Shown here in pieces: positions 9,384 through 19,959 of a DNA stretch of 64,000 bases (the first letter of the stretch is position 1; the number at the start of each line of letters is the position of its first letter). The notes below the pieces were generated by a model. That model did not search any database and was not told where the DNA came from. It saw only the letters and a program-made list of their open reading frames with translations. Source of the stretch: Actinobacillus vicugnae (lineage in GTDB: Bacteria > Pseudomonadota > Gammaproteobacteria > Enterobacterales > Pasteurellaceae); NCBI RefSeq assembly GCF_901687125.1, contig NZ_CABFJY010000047.1, positions 62,001 to 126,000 of the forward strand, read 5' to 3'. The position numbers and the translations under genes are program-made.

Positions 9384-9422
9384 AAAAAACCCCTAGAAAC
9401 AAATATGTCCCTAGAGGTTTTC
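9384..9422 (-). terminator. Terminator of groES-groEL
   Basis: On the minus strand the stem AAACCTCTAG / CTAGGGGTTT (one G-U pair, 15-base loop) is followed by TTTTTA. It begins about 24 bases after the groEL stop codon. Confidence 0.8.
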
Positions 9423-9445
9423 ACAAGCTAGCGCGGAAGGAATAA

Positions 9446-11179
<1,734 letters not shown>

Positions 11180-11470
11180 TTATTCTACGATCGCTAAAAT
11201 ATCGTTTTCAGAAAGAATTAATACTTCTTCACCGTCAATTTTTTCTGATTTTACGCCATAACCTTCATTAAAAATAACGGTATCACCGACTTTAACAGCA
11301 AGAGCTTGCACGCTGCCGTTTTCTAAAATACGGCCTGTTCCTACTGCAATCACTTTACCACGGGTTGATTTAGTTGCTGCTGAGCCAGTTAAAACAATAC
11401 CTCCAGCAGATTTAGTTTCTACTTCTTCACGTTTTAAGATTACTTTATCGTGTAATGGACGAAGTGCCAT
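11180..11470 (-). CDS. groES: GroES, 10-kDa co-chaperonin
   Basis: 96 residues, standard length. It begins [16 protein letters not shown]; the mobile loop region ([18 protein letters not shown]) contacts GroEL, and the beta-barrel ends ENDILAIVE. First gene of the groESL operon, with AAGGAAT before the ATG and a heat-shock promoter about 65 bases upstream. Confidence 0.99.
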   Translation of the reverse strand: MALRPLHDKVILKREEVETKSAGGIVLTGSAATKSTRGKVIAVGTGRILENGSVQALAVKVGDTVIFNEGYGVKSEKIDGEEVLILSENDILAIVE

Positions 11471-11534
11471 AGTCTATTCCTTCTATTGAATCTATCAAAA
11501 ATTTCGCACGCAGAATTGCGTGCAACGGTGAATA

Positions 11535-11563
11535 ACATTGGGGCTGATTATCAACCTTTCAAG
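11535..11563 (-). promoter_or_regulatory. Sigma-32 heat-shock promoter of groESL
   Basis: On the minus strand CTTGAAA, a 13-base spacer and CCCCAATGT closely match the sigma-32 consensus (CTTGAAA, CCCCATNT). It lies 65-93 bases before the groES ATG. The same architecture and spacer length recur before clpB in this window. Confidence 0.88.
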
Positions 11564-11618
11564 CTAATATTGCAAAATTTTGTGAAAAAGCAACCGCTTT
11601 CGTTGGAATTTTCGCCAA

Positions 11619-11650
11619 TAAAAAAGAGTATCTCAAATGAAATGCTCTTG
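11619..11650 (-). terminator. Probable weak terminator after mutT
   Basis: On the minus strand AAGAGCA and TACTCTT arms (one mismatch) flank a long loop, followed by TTTTTTA. Position just after the mutT stop supports the reading; stem strength is modest. Confidence 0.45.
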
Positions 11651-11653
11651 CGC

Positions 11654-12052
11654 TTAAGCTTCTGATTTTAAACGTTGAATTAAACGTGCATTGGCAGGCG
11701 GAAATTCACTTTCGTCTAAATCGGCTTGAGCAACCCAAAAGCCCTCTTGCCCTTCACGTCCAAATGGTTCACCCACCCATTCTTCCACCAAATAAAAGAA
11801 GAATTCGATTACTTTGGTCGGATAATCGAAACTAAACGATTCATAAGGAAAAGCGCTTAACACATGAATACCAATTTCTTCTTCCAATTCACGTTTTAGC
11901 GCTGCTTCTGCGGTTTCTCCTGAATCAACTTTGCCACCAGGGAATTCGAGTGCCTGTGCAAAGTCTTGGCCTTCAAGCCGTTGTGTTAAATAAATCTGTC
12001 CAAATTCATTACGGATAATGCCTGCTGCAACTTGGATTATCGGTTTATTCAT
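11654..12052 (-). CDS. mutT: MutT, 8-oxo-dGTP diphosphatase (Nudix)
   Basis: 132 residues. A full Nudix box GX5EX7REUXEEXGU is visible from GKVDSGE to REL-EEE-IGI (about residues 38-60). MutT hydrolyses 8-oxo-dGTP and so prevents A-to-C transversions. It overlaps the end of the preceding TPR gene by 4 bases (ATGA), so the two are translationally coupled. In E. coli mutT follows secA directly; here two TPR genes stand between them, so the secM-secA-mutT order is conserved with an insertion. Confidence 0.94.
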   Translation of the reverse strand: MNKPIIQVAAGIIRNEFGQIYLTQRLEGQDFAQALEFPGGKVDSGETAEAALKRELEEEIGIHVLSAFPYESFSFDYPTKVIEFFFYLVEEWVGEPFGREGQEGFWVAQADLDESEFPPANARLIQRLKSEA

Positions 12053-13236
12053 GTACTTTCCTTGAGTATTTTTTGTAATTGTTGCTGGATATTTTTTATC
12101 ACAGATTGCCAGTTAAGACTAGCCTCTTGTCGAAAAAGTTTCACACTGTCATACCATGGGCTATCTTGTCGGTTCAGTAGCCAACGAAAATCAGGATGAT
12201 AACTAAGCATAATCCAAGTTGGCTTGCCCATTGCGGCAGCTAAATGTGCGACCGAAGTATCCACACTGATCACCAGATCCATTTGTTCAATAAGTGCCGC
12301 CGTGTCTGAAAAATCTGCTAGATCGTGTTGCCAAAAATGCAAATTTTTATACAACATTGACCGCTTGTAATCTGCTTCACTCACTTCTTTTTGCAAGCAA
12401 TGAAACTCCGCCTCTAATGCCAAAAGCTGTTCAAATAACGCAAAAGACAAGCTACGTGAGGCATTCCGATTATGTTTTGCTGAGCCTGCCCAAACCACGC
12501 CAATTTTAGGACGTTTCTGGGAATGACAAGCGGTCATTTTTGCTTGCCATTTTACAATAAATTCAGGCTGAGCTTGTAAATACCCTGCTGAATACGGCAC
12601 GTTTTCTAGACTTGTTTCGAATACTAATGGCGCACTTAACATCGGTAAATGGTATGCCAACCCTGAAATTCTGCCACCATTTTGCATGGTTTCAATCCCA
12701 TGTTGGGCTAAATTAGCGTTAAGCAAATTTTCAATCCCTGTGTGATTTAACACCACTACATTTAAGCCGCGGCGTTTCATTTCCAACGCATAGCGCACGA
12801 ACTGAATGTTATCACCGAATCCTTGTTCTACATGAAACAAAATTTTTGCATCACCAATCTGTTGTCCTTGCCACTGAGGAATATCAATCCCTAGCGGTTC
12901 AAACGTGGCAAGTCCCGTTTTCCAACGCCATTCGTACGCTTGCCAACCCTGTTGATAATCACCTAATAAATTATGCAACATCGCTTTGTTACACCATGCA
13001 ATCGCATAATTAGGGGCTAATTCGACCGCTCTATTCACATCTCTAAGAGCTAATTGATAAAGTCCCAAGTTTTGTAATACAGTACAACGATTGTGGTACA
13101 ACACTGCTTTATCAGGTAATAAACGAATAATCTCATCATACTTTTTCAGAATGGCTAGCCATTCCATTTGGCTTGAGGCACTATCTTGCTCCGCAACTAA
13201 CAGTGCAAGATATTGTTCAAAACTCATTTCAGCCAT
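12049..13236 (-). CDS. TPR / glycosyltransferase-like protein (copy 2)
   Basis: 395 residues from the ATG at 13236, which overlaps the stop of the upstream paralogue by 8 bases (ATGGCTGA). A longer frame from 13287 exists but would read through that gene. The N-terminal third holds two to three TPR motifs (VLYHNRCTVLQNLGLYQLAL; AIAWCNKAMLHNLLGDY). The C-terminal part has features of GT9/OGT-type glycosyltransferase domains: GVVWAGSAKHNRNASRSL, then FHCLQKEVSE and ISVDTSVAHLAAAMGKPTW. No signal peptide or membrane helix is evident, so it is probably cytoplasmic. Substrate is unknown. It is closely related to the upstream gene, clearly by tandem duplication. Confidence 0.75.
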   Translation of the reverse strand: MAEMSFEQYLALLVAEQDSASSQMEWLAILKKYDEIIRLLPDKAVLYHNRCTVLQNLGLYQLALRDVNRAVELAPNYAIAWCNKAMLHNLLGDYQQGWQAYEWRWKTGLATFEPLGIDIPQWQGQQIGDAKILFHVEQGFGDNIQFVRYALEMKRRGLNVVVLNHTGIENLLNANLAQHGIETMQNGGRISGLAYHLPMLSAPLVFETSLENVPYSAGYLQAQPEFIVKWQAKMTACHSQKRPKIGVVWAGSAKHNRNASRSLSFALFEQLLALEAEFHCLQKEVSEADYKRSMLYKNLHFWQHDLADFSDTAALIEQMDLVISVDTSVAHLAAAMGKPTWIMLSYHPDFRWLLNRQDSPWYDSVKLFRQEASLNWQSVIKNIQQQLQKILKEST

Positions 13237-14428
13237 AACATTGCTCCAATTGCTGTTGTAAGCGGCTAATAACAGGTTGCCAATCAAAGTCGAAACCTTG
13301 ACGGAATAAACGTACGCTTTGATACCAAGGGCTATCTTCCCTTGTTAATAGCCAGCGGAAATCTGGATGATAGCTAATTAAAATCCAAGTTGGTTTACCC
13401 ATTGCAGCGGCTAAATGTGCCACTGAAGTATCGACTGTAATCACTAAATCCAATTGAGCAATCAATGCTGCCGTATCAGAAAAATCTTTAATTTCCTGTT
13501 GCCAAAAATGCAAATTTTTATACAAATCTGACCGCTTGTAATCCGCTTCACTCACTTCTTTTTGTAAGCAATGAAATTCTGCATCAAACTCAAATAACGA
13601 TAAAATTTGTTCAAATTGCAGGCTTCGCACACCATTGCGATGATGCTTTGGTGAACCCGCCCAAACTACACCAATTTGAGGTTTACCTGCGACATGATCA
13701 TCGTTGATTTTTTGTTGCCAGTAATAAAATCGATTGGCTTCGGGTAAAAGATAGCCTTCCGAATACGGAATATTGTCTAAAGTCGTGCCGAAATAATAGG
13801 GCAAACTCATCATCGACACATAATATTTCAATCCACTTATCGCCTCGCCATTATTTGAGGTGGCAATACCATGATGTGCTAAATTGGCATTTAACAAATG
13901 CTCCAACGGTTGGTGATTAACCACCACGATATTTAAGCCACGTTTTTTCGCTTCTAAGGCGTAACGTACAAATTGGATATTATCGCCAAAACCTTGTTCC
14001 GCATAAATCAGTAACTTCGCTTGACCAATATCTTCACCTTGCCAGCGAGGAATCGGCCAGCCTGTTTCTTTAAAGGTTTCTACATCGGTTTTCCAGCGCC
14101 ATTCATAAGCCTGCCAGCCTTCTTGATAGCGCCCTAACGTATTAAGAATAAAAGCTTTGTTACACCACGCCATTGCAAAATCAGGAACAATTTTGAGCGC
14201 TTGTTCTGCATCCCTTAGTGCTAAATCATAAAATCCTAAATGTTTTAATACATCAGAACGATTGTGATACGCCAATACAGATTGAGGGAAATCATGTAAA
14301 AAATCATCATACAACTTGAGTACTGCCAATAATTCCAATGGATGATTGGCTTGTTGCTGTTGTTGATAGATCTCGGAGAAACGCTCTTGTTCAGAACGTT
14401 GTTGAGTAGAAATTAGGCTTGAGTTCAT
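13229..14428 (-). CDS. TPR / glycosyltransferase-like protein (copy 1)
   Basis: 399 residues. It shows the same layout as its downstream paralogue: N-terminal TPR motifs (VLAYHNRSDVLKHLGFYDLAL; AMAWCNKAFILNTLGRYQEGW), a central GENIQF-like region (GFGDNIQFVRYALE), then GVVWAGSPKHHRNGVRSL and ITVDTSVAHLAAAMGKPTW. This pattern is common in bacterial TPR proteins with a GT9-like C-terminal domain. The pair sits between secA and mutT, separated from secA by an uptake-sequence terminator, so they may be transcribed from their own promoter. Protein glycosylation is a possible role but is not shown by the sequence. Confidence 0.75.
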   Translation of the reverse strand: MNSSLISTQQRSEQERFSEIYQQQQQANHPLELLAVLKLYDDFLHDFPQSVLAYHNRSDVLKHLGFYDLALRDAEQALKIVPDFAMAWCNKAFILNTLGRYQEGWQAYEWRWKTDVETFKETGWPIPRWQGEDIGQAKLLIYAEQGFGDNIQFVRYALEAKKRGLNIVVVNHQPLEHLLNANLAHHGIATSNNGEAISGLKYYVSMMSLPYYFGTTLDNIPYSEGYLLPEANRFYYWQQKINDDHVAGKPQIGVVWAGSPKHHRNGVRSLQFEQILSLFEFDAEFHCLQKEVSEADYKRSDLYKNLHFWQQEIKDFSDTAALIAQLDLVITVDTSVAHLAAAMGKPTWILISYHPDFRWLLTREDSPWYQSVRLFRQGFDFDWQPVISRLQQQLEQCYG

Positions 14429-14444
14429 AGTAAGACGAAAAACA

Positions 14445-14497
14445 AAGCGGTCATTTTTTCAGGAAATTTGCAAAAAATCTCGAAAAAACGACCGCTT
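14445..14497 (-). terminator. Uptake-sequence dyad terminator after secA
   Basis: Arms AAGCGGTCATTTTTTC and GAAAAAACGACCGCTT form a 16-base inverted repeat with one mismatch. It lies just after the secA stop and just before the first TPR gene on the same strand. Paired, oppositely oriented uptake sequences often act as terminators in Pasteurellaceae. Confidence 0.65.
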
Positions 14498-14504
14498 GGA
14501 TTAA

Positions 14505-17219
14505 TTATGCATATCTTGCTTTACTGCCGTGGCAATGTTTGTATTTTTTGCCAGAACCACAAGGGCAAAGATCGTTACGGCTAATATTTAAATTCGCCAA
14601 TTGCTCTTCGCTTAACTGTTCGACAGTTTGCGATTGTTGCTCAGCTTGTGGTTGATACTGTTCAGCCTCTGCTTGTGTCATTGCTTCTTGCTGGCGCTGC
14701 GCTTCTTCAATTTCTTCTTGACTACGCACTTGGATACGGCTTAACACACTAATCACGTTAGATTTCAATACATCGAGCATATTGGTGAACATTTCAAATG
14801 ATTCTTTTTTATACTCTTGCTTCGGATCTTTTTGCGCATAACCACGTAGGTGAATCCCTTTGCGTAGGTAATCCATTGCTGAGAGGTGTTCTTTCCAAAG
14901 CTCATCCAAGTTTTGAAGCATCACGCCTTTCTCAAAATTACGCATGACTTCTGTCCCCACTTTTTCTTCTTTGGCTTGATACTCTTGTTTCGCAAGAGTA
15001 ATGATACGCTCACGCAATGTTTCTTCATGCAAGTCATTTTCTTGTTCTAACCAATGTTGGATCGGTAACTCCATACCAAATTGGCGATTTAGCGCTTCTT
15101 CTAAACCTGGAATATCCCACATTTCTTCAATAGATTGTGGCGGGATAAATTGGTCAATAACTCGATTGAATACATCGCTACGAATAGTTTCGATCATTGC
15201 TGAAATATCATCGGTTTCAAGCAAGTAATTACGCTGTTCGTAAATAGCTTTACGTTGTTCGTTTGCTACATCGTCATATTGCAATAAGTTTTTACGTCCA
15301 TCAAAGTTATGCGCTTCTACTTTCGCTTGTGCTGAAGCAATCACTTTAGTCAATAATTTAGACTCCATCGCCTCGCCTTCTTCGGTGAATGCTTTGCGCA
15401 TCATATTTAATTTACCTTCGTTGAGATAAATACGCATTAACGCATCATCTAAAGACAAGTAAAAACGTGATGAACCTGGATCACCTTGACGACCAGAACG
15501 ACCACGCAATTGGTTATCAATACGGCGGGATTCATGGCGTTCGGTACCAATAATATGTAAACCGCCCGCTTTCATTACTGTTTCATAGCGTTCTTTCCAA
15601 ACTGCTTTAATCGCTTCAATTTGCTCTTCAGTTGGATTCTCTAACTTCGCAATTTCAGCTTTCCAGTTACCACCTAACACGATATCCGTACCACGACCTG
15701 CCATATTGGTTGCAATGGTTACCGCACCTGGGGCGCCCGCTTCAGCAACAATTTCCGCTTCTTGTGCGTGAAATTTTGCATTTAATACGTTGTGCGCAAT
15801 ACCTGCTTTGGTTAATTCAGCCGATAAAAGCTCTGATTTTTCAACCGATGCTGTCCCCACTAAAACAGGCTGTTGGCGAGCGATACAGCCTTGAATATCT
15901 TTGATAATCGCTGCGAATTTTTCTGGCTCACTTTTGAACATTAAATCTGTACGATCATCACGAATCACAGGTTTATTGGTTGGAATCACCACGGTATCTA
16001 AACCATAAATTTGTTGGAATTCGAAAGCTTCAGTATCCGCTGTACCTGTCATCCCCGCTAATTTTTCATATAAACGGAAATAGTTTTGGTAAGTGATTGA
16101 TGCCACAGTTTGGTTTTCACCTTGGATATTCACTTTTTCTTTTGCTTCAATCGCTTGATGTAAACCGTCAGACCAACGACGTCCTGCCATTGTACGACCT
16201 GTGTGTTCATCAATGATCACTACTTCGCCATCTTTTACGATGTAATCTACATCTAATTCAAAAAGTTTGTGCGCTCGCAATGCCGCATAAACGTGGTGTA
16301 ACAACGCAATACGCGCTGGGTGATAAAGGGTTTCGCCTTCTTGCATTAAGCCCATTTCGGTTAAAATTCCTTCAACTTTCACCATACCACGCTCGGTTAA
16401 ATGCGCTTGTTTATTCTTAAGATCAAGCGTGAAATCACCTTCGCCTGTATATTCTTCCGAATCTTCTTTATCTTGCTGAATCAAGTGCGGAATAATGGTA
16501 TCGATCGCTTGGTAGATCTGGGTTGCATCTTCTGCAGGACCTGAAATAATTAATGGCGTACGAGCTTCATCAATTAAGATTGAATCTACCTCATCCACTA
16601 ATGCATAGTGTAATTCACGTTGAAAACGATCTTCTTTCGCATGTGCAAGGTTGTCACGCAGATAATCAAAACCTAATTCACTGTTAGTTGAATATGTAAT
16701 ATCCGCTTTATACGCTTCACGTTTGACTTCATTTGGTAAACCAGGCACGTTTACCGCCACGGTTAAACCTAAAAATTCAAATAATGGGCGATTGGTTTCC
16801 GCATCACGGCGCGCAAGGTAATCATTTACGGTTACCACGTGTACACCTTTACCTGTCAAAGCGTTTAAATAGCAAGGTAAAGTTGCAGTTAAAGTTTTAC
16901 CTTCACCTGTACGCATTTCTGCGATATTACGGTTTGTTAAAACCATACCGCCGATTAACTGCACATCAAAATGACGCATTCCCATTACACGACGGCTCGC
17001 TTCACGCACGGTGGCAAAGGCTTCATGCAATAAGCTGTCAAGACTTGCACCGTCAGCTAAACGTTGTTTAAATTCTGCAGTTTTTGCTTGTAATTCCGCA
17101 TCCGTTAATTTTTCAAATGCAGGTTCAAGTTTATTAATTTGCGCAACACGCTTTCTTAAACGCTTTAAAGTACGATCGTTACTTGAACCGAAAATAGAAG
17201 TGATAATTTTTGAAATCAT
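14505..17219 (-). CDS. secA: SecA, preprotein translocase ATPase
   Basis: 904 residues (E. coli 901). The Walker A motif region [11 protein letters not shown], the DEAD-type motif [14 protein letters not shown] and the helicase-like motifs ([21 protein letters not shown]) are all present. The C-terminal zinc motif [14 protein letters not shown] binds SecB and phospholipid. SecA drives export of unfolded proteins through SecYEG. Its ribosome binding site AGGA (17226-17229) lies inside the 3' arm of an inverted repeat whose other arm overlaps the secM stop, so secA translation should depend on stalling in secM. Confidence 0.99.
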   Translation of the reverse strand: MISKIITSIFGSSNDRTLKRLRKRVAQINKLEPAFEKLTDAELQAKTAEFKQRLADGASLDSLLHEAFATVREASRRVMGMRHFDVQLIGGMVLTNRNIAEMRTGEGKTLTATLPCYLNALTGKGVHVVTVNDYLARRDAETNRPLFEFLGLTVAVNVPGLPNEVKREAYKADITYSTNSELGFDYLRDNLAHAKEDRFQRELHYALVDEVDSILIDEARTPLIISGPAEDATQIYQAIDTIIPHLIQQDKEDSEEYTGEGDFTLDLKNKQAHLTERGMVKVEGILTEMGLMQEGETLYHPARIALLHHVYAALRAHKLFELDVDYIVKDGEVVIIDEHTGRTMAGRRWSDGLHQAIEAKEKVNIQGENQTVASITYQNYFRLYEKLAGMTGTADTEAFEFQQIYGLDTVVIPTNKPVIRDDRTDLMFKSEPEKFAAIIKDIQGCIARQQPVLVGTASVEKSELLSAELTKAGIAHNVLNAKFHAQEAEIVAEAGAPGAVTIATNMAGRGTDIVLGGNWKAEIAKLENPTEEQIEAIKAVWKERYETVMKAGGLHIIGTERHESRRIDNQLRGRSGRQGDPGSSRFYLSLDDALMRIYLNEGKLNMMRKAFTEEGEAMESKLLTKVIASAQAKVEAHNFDGRKNLLQYDDVANEQRKAIYEQRNYLLETDDISAMIETIRSDVFNRVIDQFIPPQSIEEMWDIPGLEEALNRQFGMELPIQHWLEQENDLHEETLRERIITLAKQEYQAKEEKVGTEVMRNFEKGVMLQNLDELWKEHLSAMDYLRKGIHLRGYAQKDPKQEYKKESFEMFTNMLDVLKSNVISVLSRIQVRSQEEIEEAQRQQEAMTQAEAEQYQPQAEQQSQTVEQLSEEQLANLNISRNDLCPCGSGKKYKHCHGSKARYA

Positions 17220-17227
17220 TGTTTTAT

Positions 17228-17318
17228 CCTAATCGAATTATTGTGTGAGGAAGCCAGTCACTAAAATTCCAACGGGTAAGTGGCATCTTAATTAATCATA
17301 AATATATTGACGATTAGG
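17228..17318 (-). promoter_or_regulatory. secM-secA translational switch (secA ribosome binding site in a long-range hairpin)
   Basis: CCTAATCG at 17228-17235 and CGATTAGG at 17311-17318 are exact 8-base complements. In the minus-strand mRNA the distal arm includes AGGA just upstream of the secA ATG. The proximal arm covers the secM stop codon, 5-14 bases past the arrest-motif proline codon. A ribosome stalled on that codon would cover the proximal arm and free the secA ribosome binding site. The pairing is visible; mechanism is inferred from the known E. coli system. Confidence 0.7.
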
Positions 17319-17628
17319 CGACAGGCCCTGCTCGGATTGGGTGATTACTATCCCCATCAAAGCAGTAAGATTTGGTAAAAAATTCACAAAAAACGACCGC
17401 TTGTATGATTTCGACAAGTTCTTGTTTTAGCTCTGCGATAAAAAGAGATTGCTGTTCTTGCTCTTCTGAACAAGTCGCACACGTTGAAAAATGTTGATTA
17501 ATAACAGTTTCTTGTTCATTTTTTGCGATTGCCTGAATTTCAGGTAACGCAAAAATCGCAACCAATCCGAAAACCAGTTGCGACCAAAATGGTGTTTTGT
17601 GAAAATGCTTTAATAAACTCATCAACAT
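17314..17628 (-). CDS. secM: SecM, secretion monitor with divergent arrest peptide
   Basis: 104 residues, shorter than E. coli SecM (170). An N-terminal export signal (hydrophobic LVFGLVAIFALPEIQA, about 18-33) is followed by a short helical middle and a C-terminal end HPIRAGPVA. The IRAGP core (98-102) matches the last five residues of the E. coli arrest sequence, but the upstream FxxxxWI contacts are absent; instead there is a Cys/Phe/Asp-rich segment. SecM stalls its own ribosome until pulled by SecA, which raises secA translation. Position directly before secA and the mRNA inverted repeat support the assignment. An internal start at Met3 is possible. Confidence 0.88.
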   Translation of the reverse strand: MLMSLLKHFHKTPFWSQLVFGLVAIFALPEIQAIAKNEQETVINQHFSTCATCSEEQEQQSLFIAELKQELVEIIQAVVFCEFFTKSYCFDGDSNHPIRAGPVA

Positions 17629-17718
17629 TTGTTTGAAATACTCAAAAAGTTTGCCAATTATACGCTAAATTCCAGTAGAATGGGCAGATTATTGGGTCAA
17701 ATAACGTAAAATCAAGGG

Positions 17719-18042
17719 ATGACGCCCGAAAAGATGAAAAATTCAGCAATAAAAAATATCACTGAAGTTTTGCAGAACTCAAGCTTAAGTCGGATTGTCC
17801 AACGAGCCAATCAATTAAATGATTTGCATTTGAAAGTGCAAAAATTATTACCACAGCAGTATCACGGGCTTTACCGTATTGTAAATTTAGTTGATAATCA
17901 GCTTGTATTTGAAGTGCAAAATGCAACGGTACGCCAAGGCTTACAGTTGCAAAGCGCACATTTACTACAATTAATTCACTCTGATTTTCCTCATGTAACT
18001 GAGCTTCAGTTTAAAGTGAATCCGAGTTTTAGACACATTTAG
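17719..18042 (+). CDS. DUF721/DciA-like protein
   Basis: 107 residues (102 if the ATG at 17734 is used). It contains the compact fold typical of DUF721: an N-terminal helix, then LVFEVQNATVRQGLQLQSAHLL near the middle. DciA proteins load the replicative helicase DnaB in bacteria lacking DnaC; that role for this protein is inferred from family similarity only. It is divergent from secM-secA, a neighbourhood seen in many proteobacteria, and is followed after 16 bases by the NlpE-like gene on the same strand. Confidence 0.7.
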   Translation: MTPEKMKNSAIKNITEVLQNSSLSRIVQRANQLNDLHLKVQKLLPQQYHGLYRIVNLVDNQLVFEVQNATVRQGLQLQSAHLLQLIHSDFPHVTELQFKVNPSFRHI

Positions 18043-18058
18043 ATAGAAGGAAAAGGGT

Positions 18059-18433
18059 ATGAAAAAAATTGCATTAGTTGCATTCAGTGCGGTGTTAGGC
18101 GCTTGTTCATTATTACCACAACCATCAGTTACTGGCACATTCCAAGGCGAATTACCTTGTGCAGATTGTGAGAAAATCCAAGCAGAACTTATTTTAGGTG
18201 CAAATAGCAGCTACCAATACAATACCGTTTACGTTAAAGCTGGTAAAGAATACCCATTTAGAGATAAAGGCACTTACACTTGGGAACAAGGCAAACGTGG
18301 TGTGATTCGTTTAGAAAAAGATTCTGGCTCATTAGCGTTTAAAGTGAGCGAAAATCAAGTTGAAGTTTGTGATGCTAACGGAAATCCAGCCAAAACAGCC
18401 AATAATCCGTACACATTACACAGAATTAAATAA
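18059..18433 (+). CDS. NlpE-like lipoprotein
   Basis: 124 residues. Lipobox LGAC gives a lipidated Cys16. The mature part shows the NlpE N-terminal signature TGTFQGELPCADCEKI with a CxxC pair (34-37), followed by a beta-rich barrel (YTWEQGKRGVIRLE). It corresponds only to the N-terminal domain of E. coli NlpE, which triggers Cpx signalling when mislocalised; the C-terminal OB domain is absent, as is usual for short homologues. AGAAGGAAAAGG precedes the ATG. A terminator follows at 18448. Confidence 0.82.
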   Translation: MKKIALVAFSAVLGACSLLPQPSVTGTFQGELPCADCEKIQAELILGANSSYQYNTVYVKAGKEYPFRDKGTYTWEQGKRGVIRLEKDSGSLAFKVSENQVEVCDANGNPAKTANNPYTLHRIK

Positions 18434-18447
18434 TTTTATGATTTGAA

Positions 18448-18483
18448 ATAAAGCCTGCTTTTTTAGCGGGCTTTATTTTTTTG
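18448..18483 (+). terminator. Terminator of the NlpE-like gene
   Basis: Stem AAAGCCTGC / GCGGGCTTT (one G-U pair) followed by TATTTTTTTG on the + strand. Confidence 0.82.
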
Positions 18484-18511
18484 TATTAAACAAAACACAA
18501 ATAAAACACGT

Positions 18512-18542
18512 AAAAAAATCCCCAAACTTTCGTCTGGGGATT
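18512..18542 (-). terminator. Terminator downstream of tRNA-Ser
   Basis: On the minus strand the stem AATCCCCA / TGGGGATT with a 10-base loop is followed by TTTTTTTACG. It lies about 90 bases after the tRNA 3' end. Confidence 0.75.
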
Positions 18543-18634
18543 AAACCTAAATAAGGAAAAAAGTAATTATTACTTACTTTAACTTAACCAAGGAAATATC
18601 TATGAAAACAGTAAGGATTCTTTCGCATTAGCAA

Positions 18635-18724
18635 TGGCGGTGAGAGGGGGATTTGAACCCCCGATACACTTTCGCATATACACGCTTTCCAGGCGTGCTC
18701 CTTCAACCACTCGGACATCTCACC
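18635..18724 (-). tRNA. tRNA-Ser (anticodon GGA)
   Basis: 90 bases including an encoded CCA. The acceptor stem GGTGAGA pairs with TCTCACC, the anticodon loop reads CTGGAAA (GGA), and there is a long variable arm typical of class II tRNA-Ser. The T arm GGGGGTTCAAATCCCCC is intact. Confidence 0.97.
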
Positions 18725-18842
18725 GACTCACTAAAATGCGCGAGAAGCGCATCTGAAAGACGGGCGGAACTATACCGATTTTTGCCACTCTAATCAAGTA
18801 TTTTCTTCATCCAGTGAAATAATTACCAATTCCTGATTAGTA

Positions 18843-19154
18843 CTACTGACCTACCCCTGCACAATTTGGCGATTTCGGTACTAAACCATTCGCTTCTGCC
18901 CATTCCTCTGCGGTAAAAAGATGCAACGCCAAAGCATGAACACCATTTTCTAACTCATAAGCCAAGCAGCTATAAACCGCACGATGACGAGAAATAACAC
19001 GTTGATTTACAAAGTTTTCCGAAACTAATACTACTTTGAAATGAGATTCCGCACCACGATCAGAACTATGCATATGGCTTTCATTTTCAATTTTTAATAA
19101 CAGCGGAGAAAATTGTACTGTTAATTTTTGCTGAATAGTTTGTTCAACCGACAT
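18843..19154 (-). CDS. bolA: BolA family transcription/iron-sulfur regulator
   Basis: 103 residues. The BolA core is clear: ENESHMHSSDRGAESHFKVV, then RHRAVYSCLAYELENGVHALALHLFTAEEW. The conserved His in GVHALALH is one of the ligands used when BolA pairs with monothiol glutaredoxin around a [2Fe-2S] cluster. In E. coli bolA is divergent from yajG, and the same arrangement is seen here. Confidence 0.93.
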   Translation of the reverse strand: MSVEQTIQQKLTVQFSPLLLKIENESHMHSSDRGAESHFKVVLVSENFVNQRVISRHRAVYSCLAYELENGVHALALHLFTAEEWAEANGLVPKSPNCAGVGQ

Positions 19155-19282
19155 TTTTATTCCTTATGAATTGATAATTATGAATTGATAATAGATAATT
19201 AAAAAACTTATCTGTAGATAAATTGCCTAAATCGGCGCATTATCCATTAACAAATAGTAATTATCAATTAAAAGGATTTCTT

Positions 19283-19873
19283 ATGAACATCTCTAAAAAA
19301 GCATTACTGATCGTAACTACGCTAGCCACTTCTGTAATTGCAGGTTGCCAATCTCAATCAAGCGTTTTAAATTTCACTACCCCTAGTCCAACCACTACCT
19401 TTAACACAAACAACCAAACTGCCGCAGTAAGCGTAATGACGCAAGATTTACGCACCTCGCGTGAAGTCGCCAGCTATACCAAAAATGGACAAGTACACCG
19501 CTTAACTTCAAGCCCAGAAGTAGGCTTAATGTTCCAACAAGCTATGCAACAAGACTTAAATGCCAAAGGCTTCCAATTAGTTCAAGGTGCTGCAAATGCT
19601 AATGTTATCGTAAACGTTCGCAAGTTCTTTGCAACCGTTGAACAAGGCAATTTATTATATAAAGTGAATGCGGAAATCGGTGTAGAAGTTACGGTACAAG
19701 GAACAAAAGGTAACTTTAGCAAAAACTTTAATGCAACTCGTGGCTATGAAGGTGCAGCATTTACAACGGATAATGATGACATTAAAAAAGTGCTAGGTCA
19801 GGCATATGATGATGTGATCAAAGCGATTTATAACGATAACGAAATTGCAAACGCAATTCATCGCTTTAAATAA
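19283..19873 (+). CDS. yajG: YajG-family lipoprotein
   Basis: 196 residues from the ATG at 19283, chosen because AAGGA precedes it and a lipoprotein signal with lipobox IAGC (Cys22) starts there; the frame extends 20 codons further upstream without support. The mature part is of the YajG family (DLRTSREV, then a C-terminal AIYNDNEIANAIHRFK). Function is unknown; the outer membrane is the likely location. Neighbourhood with divergent bolA is conserved with enterobacteria. The short direct and inverted AT-rich repeats in the 128-base bolA-yajG gap (ATGAATTGATAAT twice, ATTATCAATT once) are probably promoter-linked. Confidence 0.82.
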   Translation: MNISKKALLIVTTLATSVIAGCQSQSSVLNFTTPSPTTTFNTNNQTAAVSVMTQDLRTSREVASYTKNGQVHRLTSSPEVGLMFQQAMQQDLNAKGFQLVQGAANANVIVNVRKFFATVEQGNLLYKVNAEIGVEVTVQGTKGNFSKNFNATRGYEGAAFTTDNDDIKKVLGQAYDDVIKAIYNDNEIANAIHRFK

Positions 19874-19893
19874 GCCTCATATTTCGCTCAAAC

Positions 19894-19953
19894 AAGCGGT
19901 TAAATTTCTCCAATATTTTGTAAAAAATCTAGAGAAATTTAACCGCTTTTTTA
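19894..19953. terminator. Uptake-sequence dyad terminator between yajG and the raf regulator gene
   Basis: A perfect 17-base inverted repeat, AAGCGGTTAAATTTCTC and its complement, is followed by TTTTTTATTTG on the + strand. It separates two convergent genes and can serve both. Confidence 0.8.
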
Positions 19954-19959
19954 TTTGAA

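Noticed and set aside
18571-18630. Nine-codon frame MKTVRILSH after AAGGAA near tRNA-Ser
   Set aside because: Too short and without structure or conservation evidence; probably chance in the tRNA trailer region.
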